A DNA stretch of 64,000 bases from Streptomyces sp. NBC_01260 (GTDB lineage Bacteria; Actinomycetota; Actinomycetes; Streptomycetales; Streptomycetaceae), in the NCBI RefSeq assembly GCF_036226405.1, contig NZ_CP108464.1, positions 6,138,001-6,202,000 on the forward strand. Direction: 5' to 3'. The notes under the pieces were generated by a model. It was not told the origin of the DNA. It did not search any database and was given only the letters and a program-made list of their open reading frames with translations. This document shows, one piece after another, positions 1-8,765 of the stretch (positions within the stretch are counted from its first letter, which is position 1; each line of letters begins with the position of its first letter). The position numbers were made by a program, and so were the translations under genes.

Positions 1-252
1 GGAGTGCGGCTCGAAGTCCGACGCCCACACCAGGTCACCGGCGCGCGTGAGGCAGACGACCCCGTTCAGAGTCGTATACACGACGCGCTCCAGATCGGGC
101 CGAACCACCGACGCCACGACCTCGTCGCCGGACCGCGGCTGGAACACCGCGGCGGACTTCAGCGTCCCGAAAGCGCCGGAGTCGATCACGTAGGCATGGA
201 TCCGCCCGTCGCGGTGACGGGTGATGGCCTTCAGAGGCTGGGCAGGAATCAT
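1..252 (-). CDS. hypothetical protein, N-terminal part (runs off left edge)
   Basis: The frame is open from the window edge to an ATG at 252, giving the first 84 residues (MIPAQPLKAITRHRDGR...). The segment alternates short beta-like stretches and ends VVYTTLNGVVCLT-RAGDLVWASDFEP. That resembles one blade of a PQQ/WD-type propeller, where a Trp closes each repeat, but this is only a resemblance. Third-position GC is high, as in the neighbouring genes. The start codon overlaps an inverted repeat, TTAGCC-GA-GGCTAA (252-265), which could be an operator. It lies downstream of, and on the same strand as, the ICE accessory genes, separated from them by a hairpin at 294-323. The function is unknown. 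Confidence 0.6.
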   Translation of the reverse strand, partial: MIPAQPLKAITRHRDGRIHAYVIDSGAFGTLKSAAVFQPRSGDEVVASVVRPDLERVVYTTLNGVVCLTRAGDLVWASDFEPHS

Positions 253-293
253 TAGCCGAGGCTAACGCCCAGCTCAGGCACCCGACGGGCGGG

Positions 294-323
294 GCCGTCA
301 TGCACGATCCCGCCCATGACGGC
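294..323. terminator. inverted repeat / probable terminator
   Basis: GCCGTCATG (294-302) pairs perfectly with CATGACGGC (315-323) around a 12-nt loop. It lies just after the DUF317 gene and before the next gene on the same strand, so a transcription terminator or attenuator is the simplest reading. There is no T-tract, as is common in Streptomyces. Confidence 0.4.
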
Positions 324-419
324 TGCTTCCAACAGGGCGGGGAGGACGGTGTCAGCCATCGCGCTCAAGTGACAACAAGCGTGATCCGGCACTGACAAAA
401 CCCTGCGCTGCACTGACAT

Positions 420-1364
420 CTACTCTGCGCACGACAGTGGAGCCAGCGAGTTGGCCGGGGGCCGGACGGTGGCTGCGGGCGCGAGGCTGCTCGGCCCGCT
501 CTGTGCCGAAGAGGTGGTGCGGCTGCGCGCGGCCATGACCCGGAGGTCGGCTGCGGTGCGCGGGGCGCGCGTGGCGCGGTGGACGGCCTGGATGACCGCC
601 GTGCGGCGCACGTCGAGAGGGGTCGGAGCGGGGGATACCTGGGGACCGGCGGTCGGGCCGACCGGGGCCAGCGTGACCAGGTGCTCCAACCTGCGGTCGA
701 TCTGGTGGCGTTCACGGATCACCGGGGCCGAATCGGCCATGACGGCCGCCGTCGCGGCGATCAGGTGGGACGGGATGTGAGCTGTGAAGACCGCCTGCGC
801 CCGCGTGCCCCAGCCCGGTGGACCGGCCCATAGAGTGACGGTCTCCTCGTCCCAGCCGGAGAGACGGTTGTCGATCACGACACCCGCCTGCCTGTCAGGG
901 GCGACGATCTCGACGGTGCCACGCTCGGCGCCGCCGTCGCGTGTCCAGCCGGCGTCGGTCAGCGGCCGGACGGCGTCGGCCCAGTAGAGCGAGGGATCGG
1001 CCAGGAAAGGGGCGTTGTCGTCGTAGGCGTCGGCTTCGGCGTAGTCGCGGGCCAGAGCGGTGGTGAGGCCGGCGACGATCTCGGGCGGGGTGACGTGGTT
1101 GAAGGTGGCCGTCCAGCGGGGTGCGGCGAGGGCGTCCTCAGAGGCGTTGATCTTCCACAGTTCGAAGTCGTCGCCGAACCAGCCGATCCGGATGCGGTGG
1201 TCGGGGCTGGTGACGAGAAGTTGGCATGGAGTGTCGCCGAGAGCGTGGTGCGGCCAGTGAGCAACCGGTGCGAAGCCGGCGTCTCCGGCCCCGCCGGTCC
1301 CAGCCAGGTACAGGGGACTGACCAGTACCTCCTGGTAGAGGTACGGGGCATCAGGGGCGTGCAT
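420..1364 (-). CDS. DUF317 domain protein
   Basis: A 314-aa protein of the actinobacterial DUF317 family, found on integrative and conjugative elements; its biochemical role is unknown. Two family-like segments are visible. The N-terminal one has a 'VSPLYLAG' opening followed by 'WKINASEDALAAPRWTATF', where proteins of this family describe a value being compared. The second, around residues 125-215, contains 'LTDAGWTRD' and 'VTLWAGPPGWGTRAQAVFT'. The last 90 residues are low-complexity Ala/Pro/Arg with an 'RVMAARSR' tag that recurs in other proteins of this element. It is the last gene of the accessory run before the hairpin at 294-323. The start at 1364 is the only Met preceding the conserved part. 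Confidence in the family is good; the function is not known. Confidence 0.8.
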   Translation of the reverse strand: MHAPDAPYLYQEVLVSPLYLAGTGGAGDAGFAPVAHWPHHALGDTPCQLLVTSPDHRIRIGWFGDDFELWKINASEDALAAPRWTATFNHVTPPEIVAGLTTALARDYAEADAYDDNAPFLADPSLYWADAVRPLTDAGWTRDGGAERGTVEIVAPDRQAGVVIDNRLSGWDEETVTLWAGPPGWGTRAQAVFTAHIPSHLIAATAAVMADSAPVIRERHQIDRRLEHLVTLAPVGPTAGPQVSPAPTPLDVRRTAVIQAVHRATRAPRTAADLRVMAARSRTTSSAQSGPSSLAPAATVRPPANSLAPLSCAE

Positions 1365-1482
1365 GGTCGAGGCTCCGGGAGTGAGGGAGGGGGAGGCGCC
1401 CGCGTGCGCAGGAGGACGAGCGGTCGGAGCGCACGCGGACGTCGGGGCAGCAGTGAAACGGTTCCGGCTCTCACCACCCCGG

Positions 1483-2324
1483 TCACCGGCCCTGGCCCGG
1501 TGCCGACTGGATGGTTACGGCCACCGGCACCCGAGGTTGTGGCTGCGGCGCGTGGCTGAACAGGGCGTTCGGCGCGGCAGCGCTGCGGCGCAGGGCCGCC
1601 GCGGTCCGGGCACCGTCCGCCGACAGTGAGACGTTGGGGTGGGTGCGCGTGGCCGCCGCGACGGGGCGCGGAGACGATGAGGTCCTCCGCTCGGTGATGG
1701 GGCTGCTCCAGTGCTCGACGCTCGCGTAGACGGCTCCCAGCGCCTGGCCGGCGTCGGTCAGCACGTAGGGGTCGCCGTGGCGCGGGCCTGCGCGGGTGAC
1801 CAGGCCGTCGGCCTGAAGCCGCAGGAGCCGCTGCCGGGCGTAGCTGTTGTCCAGTCGGCCTCCTCGGCGATGTGGACGAACCGCATCGGACCGCCCGCGT
1901 CAAGGACCTGGATCACGGCGGTCGAGTGCCGAAGATGCAGGCGGCACAGGGCGTCCTCGACGCATTCGGCTTCGGCCATTTGTCCGAGCGACAGGTGAGC
2001 ATGGGACCAGTCCGACATGGTGCGGTGGACAGGAGCCAGCGATGTGCCGAGGGCGCTGAGCTGGTACGGGGCTCCGCGACGGTCGTCGGGCCGGATGACC
2101 AGCCCGTCAGCGTGCATCGTGGCCAGTCGCTTGCTGACGAACTGCTCGCTGATGAACGGGAGCCGGGCGGCGACGTCGCGTACCCGCATGGGGCGGTTCT
2201 CCTGGGCCAGGGTCATCGCCGACCAGGCGGTCCACTTCGGCCCGATCAGGGAAAGCGCGTCTTCGACCCGCTGAGCATCGATCGAGCCGATGGAGAAGAC
2301 GGGAGGCTGTACGGGGGCAGGCAT
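1483..2324 (-). pseudogene. two-domain HxlR/MarR-like winged-helix regulator, split by a frameshift
   Basis: The first domain (from Met at 2324, 'MPAPVQPPVFSIGSID') reads as an HxlR-type winged helix: 'RVEDALSLIGPKWTAWSAM', a recognition helix 'SEQFVSKRLATMHADGLV' and a wing 'RGAPYQLSALGTSL'. A second copy begins 'ECVEDALCRLHLRHSTAVI' and breaks near 1855. After 'HIAEEAD' the frame changes and the homologous continuation 'LDNSYARQRLLRLQADGLV' then 'HGDPYVLTDAGQALG' is read one base over, to a stop at 1483. Restoring one base (GACTGG to GACCTGG) rejoins the two halves. The C-terminus carries the element's 'RTAAALRRSAAAP' tag, which supports a single ancestral gene. It probably regulates accessory genes of the ICE. 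Whether the break is real or a sequencing error cannot be decided here. Confidence 0.65.
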
Positions 2325-2347
2325 GGGAGTGTTCTTTCTGGAAGGGG

Positions 2348-3175
2348 TCAGCGGGAGCGGGAAGGCTTGCCGACCGCCGTGGTGACGGGGACGGCAGCCG
2401 GGTCGGTGAGAGGGCCGGGGCCCGCGGGGGCGTTGCTGCGGCGGAGGGCGGCGGACACGCGCGGCGTCGCCGTACGCGCGTCGCGGAGGGCGGCTTCGCC
2501 CTGCGGCGTGAGCGAGAGGAGCTGTCCGGGCCGGTACGGGTTCTCGCTGGTGTCCTGGCGCAGTAGCCCGTCGGCGACCAGCCGCTGCACGGTCTGTGGG
2601 AAGACCGTCGGGTCCTGCCGCTGGGCCTTCTCCCGTGAGATGAACGGGTCGTCGCCGATCGCGTTGCGACGAGAGCGAACGTCTCCGGCCGCAACGGCTT
2701 CGAGGGCTACCAGCCCGCGCTCCCCGGCGACGGCCCAGTCGTCGTCCCGGTCGGGCCTCGTCTTCTGGCTCTGCCCGTAGCTCTTGTTGGTCGCGCGTTG
2801 AGCAGGCTCGGGCGAGGAAAGAAGCCGGCGGTAGGCGGATAGGGACTCGACGAGCTGGCTGTACGCCCGGTCTTGCTGCGCCAGAACGTCTCCGAGTTCG
2901 GGGAGTGCGGTCCGCAGCAGCGCGTACGACACCTGGGCGCGGCCGACTTCACCGCGACCGATGCCTTCGAGCAGCTGCTGAGCCCGCTGGACCGCGTTGA
3001 GCACGCTCTCGTGTCGCTCGTCCAACACCGCTGCGGCTCCGATGACGCGCGTAGCGGCCTGGTGCAGCGGCTCCCCCGGACCATGCGCCAGGGCGGGCAC
3101 GCTGACATCCCCGACACCGAGCACTTCGACGACGAGATGAGTCCCAGGGTGTGTGCCTGCGTCGTACGGGTTCAC
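2348..3175 (-). CDS. hypothetical ICE protein with C-terminal winged-helix-like segment
   Basis: A 275-aa protein. I chose the GTG at 3175 because it overlaps the upstream stop (GTGA), the standard coupling in this operon; the frame upstream of it is a shadow. Residues 20-100 are a helical, coiled-coil-like segment ('ALLRTALPELGDVLAQQDR'). Around residues 150-230 there is a winged-helix-like pattern: 'FPQTVQRLVADGLLRQD', then 'GQLLSLTPQGEAALRDA'. The C-terminus has the 'RVSAALRRSNAP' tag followed by a Pro/Ala tail. I do not recognise the family. Its position next to the HxlR-like gene and the DNA-binding-like C-terminal half suggest a regulatory role, which is inference. Confidence 0.7.
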   Translation of the reverse strand: MNPYDAGTHPGTHLVVEVLGVGDVSVPALAHGPGEPLHQAATRVIGAAAVLDERHESVLNAVQRAQQLLEGIGRGEVGRAQVSYALLRTALPELGDVLAQQDRAYSQLVESLSAYRRLLSSPEPAQRATNKSYGQSQKTRPDRDDDWAVAGERGLVALEAVAAGDVRSRRNAIGDDPFISREKAQRQDPTVFPQTVQRLVADGLLRQDTSENPYRPGQLLSLTPQGEAALRDARTATPRVSAALRRSNAPAGPGPLTDPAAVPVTTAVGKPSRSR

Positions 3176-3840
3176 CGCGCCGCCTCCATCCGGGCAAGCA
3201 GGGAGCGGACCAGGGTGGGCAGGCTGTCCGGCCCGTCGCCGATCCAGGCATGGTCGGTTGCATCGTCGAGGACGTACGCGGCGTCTTCGAGCAGACCGCT
3301 GGAGATCTCCATGCAGGCGTCGGTGATCCGGGAGGCGGCGAGCAGCGACTGGGAGAAGACCTCGACGTAGTCGTCCGGGGCGAGGCCGGCGGCCTGGGCC
3401 GCGGTGCGGATCGCCGCCAGCTCCAGCGCGCTGAACGCGAAGTCGAACGTGTCGTCCTGCTCGGCGCCATGGGAGGCGGCGACGACCGGGCCGGGGGACT
3501 CGGTGGGGATGCCCACCCGGGTGCAGATCTGGTCGACAGAGGCGGTCAGCTCGGCGAAGGACTCGGCGAGCCACCCCAGTGCGGAGGCGTAGGAGGCCAG
3601 GGCGAACAGGCCCGCCGGTGTGGCGGGGCGTGGCTCGGCGGCCACGAACCCTTCGAGCCGGTCGTTCAGTTCGCCGAGCACCCGGGGCCCGGCGGACAGC
3701 GGGCCCAATACGGGGTGCAGGTAGGAGCGGCCGACGGTTGTCGGGTACTCGGCGGTGAGGATGCCGGAGACGATCTGCGCGGCATCGGTGAGGAGATCCG
3801 CCAGCTCGGTACGGGTCAGGGGAGCGCGGTCAGCGGTCAT
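3172..3840 (-). CDS. hypothetical ICE protein
   Basis: A 222-aa acidic, almost entirely helical protein ('SALGWLAESFAELTASVDQ', 'FGALELAAIRTAAQAAG'-like segments) without membrane segments or recognisable motifs. It is coupled on both sides: its ATG overlaps the stop of the upstream RelE-like gene (ATGA) and its stop overlaps the GTG of the next gene. It ends 'RSLLARMEAAR' and lacks the Pro-rich tail and ALxRS tag of its neighbours. It is probably an accessory or maintenance gene of the ICE; no function can be assigned. Confidence 0.7.
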   Translation of the reverse strand: MTADRAPLTRTELADLLTDAAQIVSGILTAEYPTTVGRSYLHPVLGPLSAGPRVLGELNDRLEGFVAAEPRPATPAGLFALASYASALGWLAESFAELTASVDQICTRVGIPTESPGPVVAASHGAEQDDTFDFAFSALELAAIRTAAQAAGLAPDDYVEVFSQSLLAASRITDACMEISSGLLEDAAYVLDDATDHAWIGDGPDSLPTLVRSLLARMEAAR

Positions 3841-4313
3841 CGCTGGGGAACCTTTCGGGGAGCGGCGGCTGGGGGTGGGGCTGCTGTTGGAGCAGTTGCC
3901 GGGCCTGCTGTTGGCCGGTCGACGCTGAGCGTCGACCGGGACCGGGCGGCCCGCACGCGTGCCTGGGCTGCGGAGTCGGTCTCGGCGTCCTGCTGGGGGC
4001 CGGTGCGCAGGTGGGCCACGTGGTAGACCGCGTAGTCCTTCTGGCTTCCGGCGGCGACGAGGTAGACCTCGCGCTTGTGGGTTGAGGTCGGCGGGGCCGG
4101 GCGGAACTGGATGACCATCCGGTAGGCGACGGAGGGGTCGACGTAGACCTTGTGGAAGCCGGCGAGGCGGCCCTTCAACGGCAGGCAGTCGTCGCTGCCG
4201 TGCACCAGGTTCTGCAGTTCCAGCAGCGCCAGGTCACGGATGCTGTCGGGAAGCTCTCGCAGGTCGGCGATGGCGTCTGGATGTGCGGCGAAGGCGAAGC
4301 GGGCGCGGCTCAC
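3837..4313 (-). CDS. RelE/ParE-like fold protein
   Basis: A 158-aa protein. Residues 1-100 read like the RelE/ParE mRNA-interferase fold: an N-terminal helix pair ('ALLELQNLVHGSDDC'), then strands 'GFHKVYVDPSVAYRMVIQF' and 'REVYLVAAGSQKDYAVYHV', the order expected for this family. The last 55 residues are a low-complexity tail with the element's tag ('ARVRAARSRSTLS') and a Pro/Ala run. No separate antitoxin gene is adjacent; it is embedded in an operon of accessory genes. It may therefore be a domesticated RelE-like protein rather than a free-standing toxin. Start and stop both overlap neighbours by 4 bp. Confidence 0.65.
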   Translation of the reverse strand: MSRARFAFAAHPDAIADLRELPDSIRDLALLELQNLVHGSDDCLPLKGRLAGFHKVYVDPSVAYRMVIQFRPAPPTSTHKREVYLVAAGSQKDYAVYHVAHLRTGPQQDAETDSAAQARVRAARSRSTLSVDRPTAGPATAPTAAPPPAAAPRKVPQR

Positions 4314-5083
4314 AGCAGCCGCCCCTGCTGTGCCGGGCGCTGGACCGGTCCCGGCGGCGGCGTGCAGTGGGCGTCGGGGCCGCCCTTCGGTACTGCGGCG
4401 AGACCGGCCGACCGGGCAAGGGCGACTCGGGCCCGGACGTCGGCGCTGTCGTGAGCGCTGTACTCAGGCGGTTCGGGCAATGGGCCGCTGCGGTCGTCCA
4501 GCCAGGAGCGTGCGGCGCCCACGTCGGCGAAGGCGCCCTCGCGCATCGTGTACGTGTGGGTGCTGAAGTTTCCCTCTTCGAGGAAGACACGGATCGGTGT
4601 CTGGCAGGCGCTGGAGTCCCAGGTCAACGTCCATGCCTCACACGGGTCGAAGTCCGAGGTCTGGCTGTCGAGGACCTCGTACCGAGGTCCCGACTCACGG
4701 ATCTGCTGTTCGACCTGGAGGGTGAGGTCGTCGGCGGGCTTCATGAGGTCCCCGCCGGACTGGGTGATCCGCTCGGGCGGGCACCCGCGCTCGATCAGCC
4801 AGTTCTGGGCGAAGGACACGGTGGCGTGATAGGTCAGCTCGAAAGTGAACGTATTCACACTGAGGTCTCGCGCGACCTTGATCGCTGCTACCTGTGGTTC
4901 CCCCGGTGCACCCCACGTGGCTGATCCGTCGTGAGCGACGACGTAGCTGTGGGGGCCATCGGGAGGGGAGTGGTGTTCAGCCAGGACCGTAACGTCACCG
5001 GCCCAGAACTGTCGCTCCGCGGACTCGGAATCTGCGTCGGACGGGGCCAGATCGTCAAGGCGAAAGTCGAGTATGTCGCTCAC
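4310..5083 (-). CDS. hypothetical ICE protein
   Basis: A 257-aa protein. The GTG at 5083 overlaps the stop of the DUF4913 gene (GTGA). The N-terminal half is beta-rich ('FELTYHATVSFAQNWLIER'); the middle contains 'SDFDPCEAWTLTWD' and 'FLEEGNFSTHTYTM'. The C-terminus carries the 'RARVALARSAG' tag and a Pro-rich end. The Trp-rich beta pattern faintly recalls DUF317 proteins, but I would not assign it. It is part of the same translationally coupled run as 3172-5688. Confidence 0.65.
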   Translation of the reverse strand: MSDILDFRLDDLAPSDADSESAERQFWAGDVTVLAEHHSPPDGPHSYVVAHDGSATWGAPGEPQVAAIKVARDLSVNTFTFELTYHATVSFAQNWLIERGCPPERITQSGGDLMKPADDLTLQVEQQIRESGPRYEVLDSQTSDFDPCEAWTLTWDSSACQTPIRVFLEEGNFSTHTYTMREGAFADVGAARSWLDDRSGPLPEPPEYSAHDSADVRARVALARSAGLAAVPKGGPDAHCTPPPGPVQRPAQQGRLL

Positions 5084-5688
5084 GAGCCCGCCCCCGTCTG
5101 CTCGGGCGCGGGGTTGGCCAGCACGCGGTGGTTGGGCCGCGTGGGGCTCGTCGTACAGGCCGCGAAGGGCCCGTCGGGGGCGCGCAGATGCGCCAGCGTC
5201 TGGTCGAGGTGGTCGCGGTGCCAGGTCGACGGGCCGGACAGTCCGGCCTCCGTGTCGGTGAACTGCTGCCAGGCGAGCCAGAGCGCGTGGAGCCGGGCAA
5301 CGGCCTCCGGGTGCTTGTGCCACTGCGCGCACCACGGACGATTCGTACTGATCTCCCGGCCGTAGATCGGGAGGAAGAGGTAGTTCACCCAGTCGCTGAG
5401 GGCGGCGAGTTCGGTGGCGTACGTCTCGCCGCCCAGGGCGACGATGAACACCGAGGTGGGGCCGTCGGCCTGCTCGGGGCCGGCCGCCCCGGCTGCCGGA
5501 GCGCCGTCCGCCTGCTGGTCGGCTGCGGGTAGGGGAACGGGTTCGGAGCCGAGGCGGTCCAGGGCGACGCCGTGCTGCCTGACCTCGGCGATGGTCTTGG
5601 CGAGGGTGCTGGCGAGGTCGTCGAGGTTTTCGTCGGGGAGGCGGAACAGCTCGGGGCCGGGGGTGGTGGTCGGGCTGGTGTCGGACAT
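5080..5688 (-). CDS. DUF4913 domain protein
   Basis: A 202-aa protein whose core (about residues 80-165) has the DUF4913 signature seen on Streptomyces mobile elements: 'SDWVNYLFLPIYGREISTN', 'PWCAQWHKHPEAVARLHAL' and 'WLAWQQF'. The function of this family is unknown; it is nearly always encoded with ICE replication and transfer genes. I prefer the ATG at 5688, which has GGAG 9 nt upstream, over the ATG at 5703. The stop overlaps the next GTG. No tag or tail is present. Confidence 0.8.
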   Translation of the reverse strand: MSDTSPTTTPGPELFRLPDENLDDLASTLAKTIAEVRQHGVALDRLGSEPVPLPAADQQADGAPAAGAAGPEQADGPTSVFIVALGGETYATELAALSDWVNYLFLPIYGREISTNRPWCAQWHKHPEAVARLHALWLAWQQFTDTEAGLSGPSTWHRDHLDQTLAHLRAPDGPFAACTTSPTRPNHRVLANPAPEQTGAGS

Positions 5689-5781
5689 GAGGGCGTGCTC
5701 CATCTGTGAGACGGCGACATGCCCGAGAGGATCCGGAGAAACAGCGGTTTGGTCCCGCCGGGAAGATCCGGTAGTGGGGCG

Positions 5782-6979
5782 CTACCTGCCTGCGCAGCGA
5801 GGGCAGCGCGGGAAGGGCGGTGCCAGCAACTGCAGGGCCCGAGCCGCCTGTTGCGGGACGACGCCGTTGCCGAGCGCGGTGAGCTGCGCCGGCCGCCCGA
5901 GTCCCGGGGTGGCGGTGACCCAGCCCGGGGCGAGGCCCTGCATCCACTCGACGAAAGCGGGACGGAGCCGCCCGGCCGCGTCGGTGGGCTCGGGCGCGGG
6001 ACGGGTGGACCTCTCCCATCGGGTGATGGCGGCTGCGTACGGCCCCCATCGCCGGTCCGCTCCTCGGCCTCCGATGATTCCTCCGTCCAGAGCGGCAGGA
6101 CCACTGCCGACAAGGGAGGCCGCCACTCCTTCCCCGGGCGGCGGCCCGGGGTGCCCGTGTCGCTGGCCCTGGGCGTGGGCAACAGCGACGCCGCCGCACT
6201 GGGCAGGGTCATGTCGCCATTGCCGTGCCGTTGATTCGGCGAGCCCTTGGTCCCGTCCGACGCCTTCGGGGTCGGCAGGAGCCACTCGACCTCGTCGGCC
6301 AGATTCGGGCCGTGGCCCCCGCTCTTCCTCTTGGAAGGGTGTTGCGAGCCGCCGTTCTTGCCGATGTTGCTGGTCGGGGTCTTGAGCAGGGTGTCCGGTG
6401 GGCCAGGCTGTGAGGAAGGTGCGCTCGCGACGGTGCGGGGCCTCGATGTCGGAGGCGCGAAGCACGAGCCACTTCGCGTCGTACCCGAGGTCGGCCAGGG
6501 ATCCGAGTACGGCACCGAGTGCCCGCAGAGGAGGCTGGCCTGGGGTGTCTCCCAGACACCGCGGGCAGGGTTCCACGTCGCCAGGGGAACCGGCGGGGGA
6601 GGTGAGGAGGCCGCGAACATTTTCGATCACTACCAGGCGAGGTCGGAGGGCTTCGACCGCACGGGCGACGTGCAGCCACAGCCCGGAGCGGGTCTGGGCG
6701 TTGAGTCCGGCCCGGCGGCCGGCGACCGAGACGTCTTTGACAGGGGAAGCCCGCCGTCAAGACGCACACCCGGGGGACAGCGGACCAGTCGACGGTGGTG
6801 ATGTCGCCCAGGTTGGGGACGCCGGGCCAGTGGCGGGCCAGGATGCGCGAAGCGTTCGGGTCGACCTCGGCGTGCCAGGCCAGCGTGCCGCCGAAGACGG
6901 ACTGCACCCCCAGGTCGAGCCCGCCGTACCCGGAACAGAGCGAGCCGATCAGCGGAGGGCGCATGACGTGAGTGGGCAT
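5782..6979 (-). pseudogene. DNA (cytosine-5) methyltransferase, broken by three frameshifts
   Basis: The start is 'MPTHVMRPPLIGSLCSGYGG' (ATG 6979, 1 bp after the upstream stop). Motif I (GSLCSGYGGLDLG) and motif IV (TAGFPCQ) are in the first frame. At the A-triplet 6736-6738 the frame shifts and the sequence continues 'DVSVAGRRAGLNAQTRSGLW', then motif VI 'IENVRG' and motif VIII 'HRRERTFL'. Near 6393-6415 it shifts again into 'DTLLKTPTSNIG...LLPTPKASDGTKGSPNQRHG', the repeat-rich region typical of phage/ICE C5 enzymes. At the C5 run near 6043-6047 it shifts back to 'RWGPYAAAITRWER', 'FVEWMQGL' and 'LTALGNGVVPQQA' (motif X). The ancestral enzyme would be about 395 aa and would protect the element from host restriction. 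All catalytic motifs survive, so the damage is recent or artefactual. Confidence 0.8.
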
Positions 6980-6980
6980 G

Positions 6981-7556
6981 TCACCGGCTCCGTCGGACCA
7001 CGCCCGCAGGAACTGCTGCCGTCTGAGCAGCGGGAGGCGGTGCCGCGGCAGAAGGGGCAGCCGCAGACCGGCTGAGAGCAGCCCGGAGCCGCACGGACGG
7101 AGGCGAAACGGTCGCCGACGCGGCACGAAGCGAGTCGGTGGCTTCACGCAGCGCCGTATCCGCCGTGCTGAGCGAGTCATCGATCACCTGCACAGCGGTC
7201 TCCCGCGCATCGTCGGCGCCGGGCTCATCGCGCAGGTGCTCGGTCCGGTCCAGGAAGGAGAGCTGGTGGGCGACCTCGCCGAGGGCGGATGCCGCCTGAC
7301 CGGTGGGCCGCACCGTGGTAGCGAAGCCGGTGATGACCCTGGCGGTGTGGGCCTCGGGCTCCTGGGAGGCGCTGAAGCGCACCTCGTTGCCCAGGTCGGT
7401 GATCAGCTCACCGAGTGCCGAGATATGCCTGGCGACGTCGGCCACGTTGGGCGAGCGACGAGGATCTCCGAGAACGGGGAGCTTGCGACGCTGAGCGTCG
7501 AGGGCCGACGCCGTGGCGCGCATGGCACGGATGTCAGAGCTGGGGGTGCTGTTCAT
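6981..7556 (-). CDS. hypothetical helical ICE protein
   Basis: A 191-aa protein, mostly helical ('ALGELITDLGNEVRFSASQ', 'STADTALREATDSLRAA') with a low-complexity Ala/Pro tail bearing the 'RLRAALSRSAAAP' tag. It lies directly upstream of the methyltransferase pseudogene (1-bp gap) and 39 bp downstream of the DnaB-N gene. No family is recognised. Confidence 0.65.
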   Translation of the reverse strand: MNSTPSSDIRAMRATASALDAQRRKLPVLGDPRRSPNVADVARHISALGELITDLGNEVRFSASQEPEAHTARVITGFATTVRPTGQAASALGEVAHQLSFLDRTEHLRDEPGADDARETAVQVIDDSLSTADTALREATDSLRAASATVSPPSVRLRAALSRSAAAPSAAAPPPAAQTAAVPAGVVRRSR

Positions 7557-7595
7557 GTGATGTCCAGGAGGAGGGCAACGGGGGCCGGGGAGGGG

Positions 7596-8765
7596 TCAGA
7601 TGTGGCCGCGCGAGGGCGGCTTGGAGGCGGAGGGGGCGGGCGCGGAGCCGGGACGGACCGAGGCCGGTGGGACGGGGCGCGGCGTGCTCCGGGCGAGGGC
7701 TACGTGCACCCTGGCCGGAGGCGGCCCGTCCGGCACGGGCGTCGGAGGCGGCGGGTTCGGGGCTGGGGTGCCGTTCGCGGTCTCCCAGCGGGCGCGCACC
7801 TCGTCGAGCGGGCCGAGGGCGTGCAGGGCGTAGTTGATCAACCGGCCAGGAACCAGGGCTTCGTCCTCGGCCAGAGCACGCACCGCACGCGCGGAGGCGG
7901 CTGCGGTATGAGCGAGGGAGGAGCGCATCACCCGTTCCCCGAGCCATTCGGCGCTGCCGGAACCCACGCCGTCGCAGAGGGCGGTCAGATGCTCGCCCGA
8001 CAGGGTGCCGTCGGCCAGCAGGCCGCGCCGCTGGGTTTCCCAGAGCAGGGTGATCCGGTCGATAGGTTCGCCCCGGTGGTGCAGCGCACCGAGGCACCGG
8101 TAGAGCCCCCCGTGGGCCGGATCGGCGAAATCCCCCGGCCGCAGCCAGTCCACCACCTCCTCCACGGCCCTCGGCTGCTCGGCGAGGACGGCCAGCAGGA
8201 ACCGCTCGTCCTCGGCGACCTGGTCGGCCCGGACTGGCGGCATGGCCGGGGCAGCAACCGGCGCAGTGGTGCGCGCGACCGGACGCGGTTCGGTCCCCCA
8301 GCGCCGTGCAAGATCCCTGAGCACCCCGGCCAGGACGTCTGCGGAGCGCAGCGCTCCCTTGACCTCACCCCGTAGGGCGTCGGCCCGAGCCACCTGGTGA
8401 AGACGGATCGCGTGCTGGGCGACGGTGCGATGGATCGCCCCCTCCAGCACCATGCGGCCGTACACCGGAGCGTGCGCGGAACGCGGGCAGGCCGAGATCA
8501 GGGTGTGGGCGTACACCACAGTCAGCCCTCGGACATGGCGGCCGGCCTCGTCGACCGCGTCGGTCACCCACGACAGCGGCACCGGCCCATCGGCTGAGAG
8601 CGCGGGGTGATCGTCGCTTCGGAGCTTGCGCAGCGCGGCGAACAGCGACCGATGAACGGGCCGGTCGAAGTGATCCGGCGCGAGCCAGTCCAGGTGCGCG
8701 AGCTGGCCCGGGTCGAGAAGCACGGCGCCGAGGACCGCCTGCTCCGCACCCAGCAGCGGGTTCAT
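7596..8765 (-). CDS. DnaB-like helicase N-terminal domain protein
   Basis: A 389-aa protein whose first 90 residues are the helical N-terminal domain of replicative DnaB helicases ('LLGAEQAVLGAVLLDPG', 'PDHFDRPVHRSLFAAL'). A second copy follows from about residue 170 ('EDERFLLAVLAEQPRAVEEV', 'ADPAHGGLYRCLGAL'). There is no RecA-like ATPase domain, so it is not a helicase. Tandem DnaB-N proteins could act as a helicase-binding or loading factor for ICE replication, which is inference. The ATG at 8765 overlaps the upstream stop (ATGA). The C-terminus has the tag 'RVHVALARSTPRP' and a Pro/Ser tail. Confidence 0.8.
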   Translation of the reverse strand: MNPLLGAEQAVLGAVLLDPGQLAHLDWLAPDHFDRPVHRSLFAALRKLRSDDHPALSADGPVPLSWVTDAVDEAGRHVRGLTVVYAHTLISACPRSAHAPVYGRMVLEGAIHRTVAQHAIRLHQVARADALRGEVKGALRSADVLAGVLRDLARRWGTEPRPVARTTAPVAAPAMPPVRADQVAEDERFLLAVLAEQPRAVEEVVDWLRPGDFADPAHGGLYRCLGALHHRGEPIDRITLLWETQRRGLLADGTLSGEHLTALCDGVGSGSAEWLGERVMRSSLAHTAAASARAVRALAEDEALVPGRLINYALHALGPLDEVRARWETANGTPAPNPPPPTPVPDGPPPARVHVALARSTPRPVPPASVRPGSAPAPSASKPPSRGHI

